NCBI RefSeq assembly: GCF_036208045.1
Contig: NZ_CP121472.1
Coordinates: 2,987,531 to 3,051,530 of the forward strand
Length of the DNA stretch: 64,000 bases
Origin: Thiorhodovibrio winogradskyi
GTDB taxonomy: Bacteria > Pseudomonadota > Gammaproteobacteria > Chromatiales > Chromatiaceae
Direction of reading: 5' to 3'
The notes beneath the pieces are model-generated. The model was given only the letters and a program-made list of their open reading frames with translations, made no database searches and had not been told where the DNA came from. The translations under genes were made by a program, and so were the position numbers. Below are positions 58,968 to 64,000 of the stretch, in pieces; positions within the stretch are counted from its first letter, which is position 1; every line of letters starts with the position of its first letter.

Positions 58968-59204
58968 TTAGCCTTTGACCCCGCTCTTGCGTGCCTTGAT
59001 CATCTGCTGACCAACGGCTTGGTGAAGCAGCTTGAAAGTGCGCCGCTGGGCTTCTTGATTGGTGGTTCTGGGTTCGCCAATCAAACCGAGGCGCGCTTGA
59101 AAATAGGCCAAATCGGACTGGAGTTGAATCATCAGCAAACGCCGCCGGATAATCTCATCGCGCGTATCGGGGTTCTCTTGGATCGCGGGGGTGTTTTCGC
59201 TCAT
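58968..59204 (-). CDS. Small hypothetical protein
   Basis: 78 residues with an excellent ribosome-binding site (AAGGAGGG, six bases before the ATG); the longer frame to 59270 is not used. It is polar and helical (DEIIRRRLLMIQLQSDLAYF) with a basic C-terminus. I do not recognise a family. It has no membrane segment or cysteine. It lies divergently upstream of sucA. Confidence 0.7.
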   Translation of the reverse strand: MSENTPAIQENPDTRDEIIRRRLLMIQLQSDLAYFQARLGLIGEPRTTNQEAQRRTFKLLHQAVGQQMIKARKSGVKG

Positions 59205-59520
59205 CAAGGCCCTCCTTGGGAAGACTGTGGTTGGGTGTAAAAGGCACGGCATTTGCGCCAATGCGCTCATGGGTCATCACAAACAGTCGGAGCCAGCATT
59301 GCAAAACATCAGATCATGCCAGCACAGGGCGTCCCACCAAGCGTACAATCGCCATTATAGTCGACCCCTGGGCCATAGGTTTCCTGAACTCCTGCTGTTT
59401 GAGCCGCTGCGCGGCTCCTCTTCATAAGGCGCCTGCCCCTGTGAATATGAAAATATCAACAAGGACTGCGGCGGCCACACATCAGCCGCTCTTGCCTCCC
59501 AAGCGGATAATGATCGACGC
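59205..59520. other. Intergenic region upstream of sucA
   Basis: About 315 bp between the small minus-strand gene and sucA. Two overlapping -10-like hexamers occur, TACAAT (59344-59349) and TATAGT (59356-59361), without good -35 partners. The sucAB promoter probably lies here; no terminator, repeat or RNA was recognised. Confidence 0.45.
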
Positions 59521-62415
59521 ATGAACGCGCTCCTTGAGCTTTTTCACGACTCCTCTGCTTTTCACGGCAGTAATGCCGCTTTTATCGAACAGCTCTACGA
59601 GCGCTACCTGCACGATCCTCACAGCATCCAGGCCGATTGGCGCGAGCGCTTCAATGCCCTGCCTGAACGCGGGAGGGATAGCCTCTCAACACAGCGCGCG
59701 CGCGAGCAGCGTCCACAAGTATCAGGTGCGCCCGGCTTCTCGGATTGGCCAGCTCCCGCGGCCACACCAGCCACCAAGACCCTGGATCGCCCGACCGAGG
59801 TCAGCGCGGAAAAACAGGCCGCGGTTCTCAGGTTAATCAATACCTATCGCAGTCGCGGGCATCAATTGGCCAATCTTGACCCTCTGCGTCTGCGCCCCCA
59901 ACCCGAAGTCGCCGACCTCGAACCCAGCTATCACGGGCTGCTGGATTCGGACCTCGAACAGGTCTTTAACAGCGGATCCCTTTACGGCCCCGATCGACTG
60001 ACGCTGCGCGATATCATCGCCAGGCTAAAACGCAGCTATTGTGGTCACGTAGCCTGTGAGTACATGCACATTACCACCACGCCCGAGAAGCGTTGGGTGC
60101 AAAAGCGCATCGAGTCTTACCAGGCGCGCCCGGAACTCACCAAGAAAGACCGCCGCTGGCTACTGCAATTGCTCACCGCCGCCGAGGGTATCGAACAACA
60201 CCTGCACCGGCGCTACGTTGGTCAGAAACGTTTCTCGCTCGAGGGCGGTGAGGCGCTGATCCCACTGCTCGATGAACTCATCCAGCGCGCCGGGCGCGAC
60301 GGCGTGCGCGAGCTTGTCATCGGCATGGCTCACCGCGGCCGGCTCAATGTGCTGACCAATATTTTCGGCAAACCGCCACAAGATATCTTTGCCGAGTTTG
60401 AAGGCCGGGTCGCGCTCAAGGCCGGTCAGCGCGCCGGGGATGTCAAATACCATCTTGGCTTTGCCACCGATGTCGCCACTCCAGGCGGGCCGGTACATCT
60501 GGCATTGGGTTTTAATCCCTCCCACCTGGAGATCATCGACCCGGTGATTCAGGGCTCCGTGCGTGCGCGCCAGCGACGCCGCGGAGACCGTGACGGCAGC
60601 CAGGTGCTGCCGGTGCTCATCCATGGCGATTCGGCCTTTGCCGGACAGGGCGTGGTGATGGAGACCTTGCAGCTGTCTCAGACGCGCAGCCATGGCACAG
60701 GCGGCACTGTGCACATCATTATCAACAATCAGATTGGCTTCACCACCAGCAACCCGCTCGACACCCGCTCGACCCTCTACTGCACCGATGTGGCGAAAAT
60801 GGTCCAGGGGCCGGTCTTTCATGTCAATGGCGATGATCCCGAGGCGGTGATCTTTGTCACCCGCATGGCGCTGGATTTTCGCAACAGATTTCGCCGCGAT
60901 GCTTTCATCGATCTGGTCTGCTACCGTCGTCTTGGCCATAACGAGGCCGATGAACCCGCGGTAACACAACCCATGATGTACCGCAAGATTCGTCAGCACC
61001 CCACGGCGCGCGCCATTTACGCCAAGAAGCTGATCACAGCCGGCATCCTGACCGCCGACGCAGCCGACACCATGATCGCCGACTATCGCCACACCATCGA
61101 TCACGGTCTGGTTGTGACTCGCCAGGTACTCCGTGACCTGGATCACGGCTTTCGCACCAACTGGCGCCGCTTTGCCGACACCCTCTGGACAGCGCCCTGC
61201 GCGACCGGCCTGCCGCTACCCAAGCTGCAGGCTCTGGCCGAGCGCCTGCTGCGCCTGCCAGATGGCTTTAAACTTCATGCGCGGGTGGCCAAAATTTGGG
61301 CCGAGCGCCGCCAGATGGCGGCCGGTGAACAACTCATCAACTGGGGCTTCGCCGAGAACATGGCCTATGCCAGCCTGCTCGACGCGGGCATGCCGGTGCG
61401 TCTGTGCGGACAGGATGCCGGGCGTGGAACCTTTTTTCACCGCCATGCGAAAATCCATTGCCAGGCGAGCGGCGATGACTACACGCCTTTGCAGCATTTG
61501 AGCCCTGATCAGGGTGCCTTTGTCGCCATCGACTCCATTCTCTCCGAGGAAGCGGTCCTGGGCTTCGAGTACGGATTCGCGACCGCCGAGCCCGATGCCC
61601 TGACACTCTGGGAGGCCCAGTTCGGCGACTTTGCCAATGGCGCCCAAGTGGTCATCGACCAATTCATTTGTTCCGCCGGCACCAAGTGGGGTCTGCACTG
61701 CGGCCTGACGATGCTGCTCCCGCACGGACTCGAGGGTCAGGGCGCCGAGCACTCCTCGGCGCGACTGGAACGCTACCTGCAGCTCTGCGCCGAACACAAT
61801 ATCCAGGTGTGCGTGCCAACCACGCCCGCGCAGATTTTTCACCTGCTGCGCCGACAGATGCTGCGCCCCTATCGCCGCCCGCTGATTGTCATGACGCCCA
61901 AGAGTTTGCTTCGCCACCGCCTCGCGGTCTCGGCGCTCGAGGAGCTCAGTCAAGGTCGCTTCCAGCCGCTCATCCCGGAATGCGACCCCTTGCCGCGCGA
62001 CACCATCGAACGGGTGATTTTTTGCAGTGGCAAGCTGTATTTCGACCTGCTCGAGGAACGCCACACCCGGGCGCTTGAAACTGTCGCCATTGTTCGCGTC
62101 GAGCAGCTCTACCCCTTTCCCAAGGAGGACTTCGCGGCCACGCTGGCCGATTATGCCCATGTCGATGAATTTATCTGGTGCCAGGAGGAAGCGCAGAACC
62201 AAGGCGCCTGGGATCAGATCAAACACCGCTTTCAACCGCTCATCCGCGCCGGCAAAGAAGTCTATTATGTGGGCCGGCCCGCGTCGGCGGCGCCCGCCGT
62301 TGGCCATCGGTCAATCCATCTCGAACAGCAGCAGCGGTTGATCGACGAGGCACTCACGGGCCGTGTCAACCCCAGCATGAACCACAACATTGATCGGGTC
62401 ATTCCACAACCATGA
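59521..62415 (+). CDS. sucA: 2-oxoglutarate dehydrogenase E1 component
   Basis: 964 residues. Family marks: N-terminal [52 protein letters not shown], the ThDP/Mg region with [13 protein letters not shown] and the C-terminal pyrimidine-binding [12 protein letters not shown]. It decarboxylates 2-oxoglutarate and transfers the succinyl group to E2. It overlaps sucB by ATGA (62412-62415). Presence of the complex implies an oxidative TCA branch, notable because some purple sulfur bacteria rely on a partial cycle. Confidence 0.96.
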   Translation: MNALLELFHDSSAFHGSNAAFIEQLYERYLHDPHSIQADWRERFNALPERGRDSLSTQRAREQRPQVSGAPGFSDWPAPAATPATKTLDRPTEVSAEKQAAVLRLINTYRSRGHQLANLDPLRLRPQPEVADLEPSYHGLLDSDLEQVFNSGSLYGPDRLTLRDIIARLKRSYCGHVACEYMHITTTPEKRWVQKRIESYQARPELTKKDRRWLLQLLTAAEGIEQHLHRRYVGQKRFSLEGGEALIPLLDELIQRAGRDGVRELVIGMAHRGRLNVLTNIFGKPPQDIFAEFEGRVALKAGQRAGDVKYHLGFATDVATPGGPVHLALGFNPSHLEIIDPVIQGSVRARQRRRGDRDGSQVLPVLIHGDSAFAGQGVVMETLQLSQTRSHGTGGTVHIIINNQIGFTTSNPLDTRSTLYCTDVAKMVQGPVFHVNGDDPEAVIFVTRMALDFRNRFRRDAFIDLVCYRRLGHNEADEPAVTQPMMYRKIRQHPTARAIYAKKLITAGILTADAADTMIADYRHTIDHGLVVTRQVLRDLDHGFRTNWRRFADTLWTAPCATGLPLPKLQALAERLLRLPDGFKLHARVAKIWAERRQMAAGEQLINWGFAENMAYASLLDAGMPVRLCGQDAGRGTFFHRHAKIHCQASGDDYTPLQHLSPDQGAFVAIDSILSEEAVLGFEYGFATAEPDALTLWEAQFGDFANGAQVVIDQFICSAGTKWGLHCGLTMLLPHGLEGQGAEHSSARLERYLQLCAEHNIQVCVPTTPAQIFHLLRRQMLRPYRRPLIVMTPKSLLRHRLAVSALEELSQGRFQPLIPECDPLPRDTIERVIFCSGKLYFDLLEERHTRALETVAIVRVEQLYPFPKEDFAATLADYAHVDEFIWCQEEAQNQGAWDQIKHRFQPLIRAGKEVYYVGRPASAAPAVGHRSIHLEQQQRLIDEALTGRVNPSMNHNIDRVIPQP

Positions 62416-63776
62416 CGACAGAGGTCCATGTCCCCACGCTTCCGGAGTCGGTCGCTGATGCCACGGTACTCGAGTGGCACAAGGCCGCGGGCGACAGAGT
62501 AAGCGCGAACGATATTCTGCTTGAGCTTGAAACCGACAAGGTGGTGCTGGAAGTGCCAGCGCCCTGCGACGGGTTACTGAGTGAAATTCTGGTCCAAGCC
62601 GGAGAAACCGTCAGCACCGACAGGCTGCTCGCGCGCATTGAGGAGACAACCACCGACAGGAGCGCGCCGGCGTCGCCCGCAAGCCAGCAGGCCGGAGCCG
62701 ATGCGCCTGATACCGGAGAATCTGGAGCCGATTCACCGAGTTCCGCGGCACCTGGTGGAGCCCTCCCAGCTTCCCCAAGCGCGAACCAGCCTCCTGCTGG
62801 CGCCGCCGCCCCATCAACCGCCCCGGCAGCCCCAGCGCGGGAAGCGCTCATGGCGCCGGCCGCGCGGCGCCTAATCACCGAGCTCGGGCTCGATGCTGCT
62901 GAAATTCCAGGCAGCGGTCGCGACGGGCGTATTCATAAAGCCGACGTTCTGGCCTGGCTGGACCGCCGTGAGGCAGCCGAACCTGAAACAGACGCTGACC
63001 GCGCGGCCTTCAGCACCGAGTTAGCCGGACAGGATACAAGCAGCCACCAGGCGCGGCAGACTGCCTCGTCCGAGCAGCGACCGCAACAGCGCGTCCCAAT
63101 GACCCGGCTGCGCGCGCGCATCGCCGAGCGGCTGCTCGAGGCACAGCGGCAAACAGCGACGCTGACCACCTTCAATCAGGTCGACATGAGCGCCGTGATG
63201 GCCCTGCGCCAGCGCTATCGCACTGACTTCGAGCAGCGCCACGAGGTGCGTCTGGGGATCATGGGTTTTTTCGTCAAGGCAGCGGTCGCGGCACTGCAGC
63301 AGTTTCCGATCATCAATGCCACCATCGACGGCGATGACATCCTCTACCATGGCTTCTACGACATTGGCATCGCCGTCAGCACCGAGCGCGGGCTGGTCGT
63401 ACCCATCCTGCGCGACTGTGATCGCCTGAGTCTAGCCGGCATTGAAACTGGCATTGCCAGCTTTGGCGCCAAGGCCCGTGATGGCAGCCTAAGCTTCGAG
63501 GAACTCACCGGCGGAACCTTCTCCATCACCAACGGCGGGGTCTTTGGCTCCCTGTTGTCAACGCCCATCATCAACCCACCGCAGAGCGCCATCCTCGGGA
63601 TGCACAAGATCGAGGAGCGCCCGGTCGCCATCAAGGGCCACGTCGAGATTCGCCCAATGATGTATCTCGCGCTATCCTACGATCATCGGCTGATTGATGG
63701 ACGCGATGCGGTTCGCTTTTTGGTCGCCATCAAAAACGCCATCGAAGATCCGGCCCGGCTATTGCTGAATCTTTAG
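62412..63776 (+). CDS. sucB: Dihydrolipoyl succinyltransferase (E2 of 2-oxoglutarate dehydrogenase)
   Basis: 454 residues. One lipoyl domain with Lys43 in [14 protein letters not shown], then a long Ala/Pro/Ser linker (about 85-145), the subunit-binding domain ([20 protein letters not shown]) and the catalytic domain ending in [17 protein letters not shown] with the active-site His. It forms the complex core and hands succinyl to CoA. The E3 gene is not in the window; it could lie downstream after the next partial gene. Confidence 0.95.
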   Translation: MTTEVHVPTLPESVADATVLEWHKAAGDRVSANDILLELETDKVVLEVPAPCDGLLSEILVQAGETVSTDRLLARIEETTTDRSAPASPASQQAGADAPDTGESGADSPSSAAPGGALPASPSANQPPAGAAAPSTAPAAPAREALMAPAARRLITELGLDAAEIPGSGRDGRIHKADVLAWLDRREAAEPETDADRAAFSTELAGQDTSSHQARQTASSEQRPQQRVPMTRLRARIAERLLEAQRQTATLTTFNQVDMSAVMALRQRYRTDFEQRHEVRLGIMGFFVKAAVAALQQFPIINATIDGDDILYHGFYDIGIAVSTERGLVVPILRDCDRLSLAGIETGIASFGAKARDGSLSFEELTGGTFSITNGGVFGSLLSTPIINPPQSAILGMHKIEERPVAIKGHVEIRPMMYLALSYDHRLIDGRDAVRFLVAIKNAIEDPARLLLNL

Positions 63777-63862
63777 CTGACCGACGCCCAGCGCCGACAT
63801 TCTCCCACGCCCAGGGTAACCCTTGCCCGCGAGCGGACTTCTGCAGAGGACCCAAGACGCCA

Positions 63863-64000
63863 ATGAAGGTCATGATCCGAGTCGACCGCGTTGCCGCCAT
63901 TCTTGCCGGCTGCGACTGCTATGGCGATCTCATTGCCGAGGTTGACCCGCGCGAGTTAAACCTCGACGAACGCAATGCCCTCGCGCTCGCCCCCGAACAA
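63863..64000 (+). CDS. Unknown gene, 5' part cut by the window end
   Basis: 46 codons are visible from an ATG with GAGGA about 12 bases upstream; a second ATG at 63872 is possible. The peptide (MKVMIRVDRVAAILAGCDCY then GDLIAEVDPRELNLDERNAL) shows no family I can name. It lies 86 bp after sucB on the same strand and may be part of that operon. A CDC motif is present, but too little is visible to interpret. Confidence 0.5.
   Translation, partial: MKVMIRVDRVAAILAGCDCYGDLIAEVDPRELNLDERNALALAPEQ

Overview
This window reads as chromosomal DNA of a gammaproteobacterial purple sulfur bacterium (Chromatiales/Chromatiaceae-like). The main reasons are a secreted Gly/Tyr-rich sulfur globule protein (39294-39671), a 6S RNA directly upstream of the 5-formyltetrahydrofolate cyclo-ligase gene, an FNR regulator with the classic four cysteines, and gammaproteobacterial gene neighbours (dnaQ-rnhA-methyltransferase-mltD; atpIBEFHAGDC-glmU-glmS; sucAB). 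Base composition is G+C-rich, except for a visibly more A/T-rich stretch around 36.2-38.4 kb.

Layout. 1-19.3 kb is an exopolysaccharide locus of the XrtA/PEP-CTERM type. It holds the end of a sugar transferase, an inserted minus-strand block (HDOD protein, sigma-54 activator, secreted trypsin-like protease), then prsT (giant TPR lipoprotein), a secretion-type ATPase, the prsK/prsR two-component pair, a Wza-like export lipoprotein, a Wzz-like chain-length protein, a BY-kinase-type ATPase, an outer-membrane TIGR03016-like protein and a polysaccharide deacetylase. No exosortase and no PEP-CTERM substrate is visible inside the window. 19.3-32.1 kb is mixed housekeeping: PilZ, tcdA-like, HDOD, Hsp70/DUF2760 pair, DUF2934, DUF2892, APH/P-loop kinase fusion, dnaE and a Bax-inhibitor-1 protein.

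32.5-38.8 kb looks like an accessory island. On the minus strand a 697-aa multi-pass membrane protein is translationally coupled (ATGA) to a 447-aa reverse transcriptase that is not a retron, DGR or recognisable group II type. A large nested inverted repeat follows the RT stop. Divergently, a secreted RNase T2 is followed after 2 bp by a secreted 2H phosphoesterase, then a small membrane protein, then a 5'-truncated and frameshifted metallophosphoesterase remnant that marks a recombination scar. The RT cassette is my best candidate for an undescribed (probably defence-type) system; the RNase T2/2H pair is a second coherent unit.

38.8-46.9 kb: sulfur globule protein with a long structured leader, fnr with an FNR-like box in its own promoter region, nhaD, dnaQ, rnhA, a methyltransferase, mltD, 6S RNA and fau. 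47.0-57.8 kb: the complete F1Fo ATP synthase operon with a near-consensus promoter, then glmU and glmS. 58.1-64.0 kb: a YcgR-like PilZ protein whose stop codon lies in a five-copy 16-bp tandem repeat, a small conserved-looking ORF, sucA, sucB and the start of an unknown gene cut by the window end.

All calls rest on reading motifs and translations by eye; no database search or folding was run.
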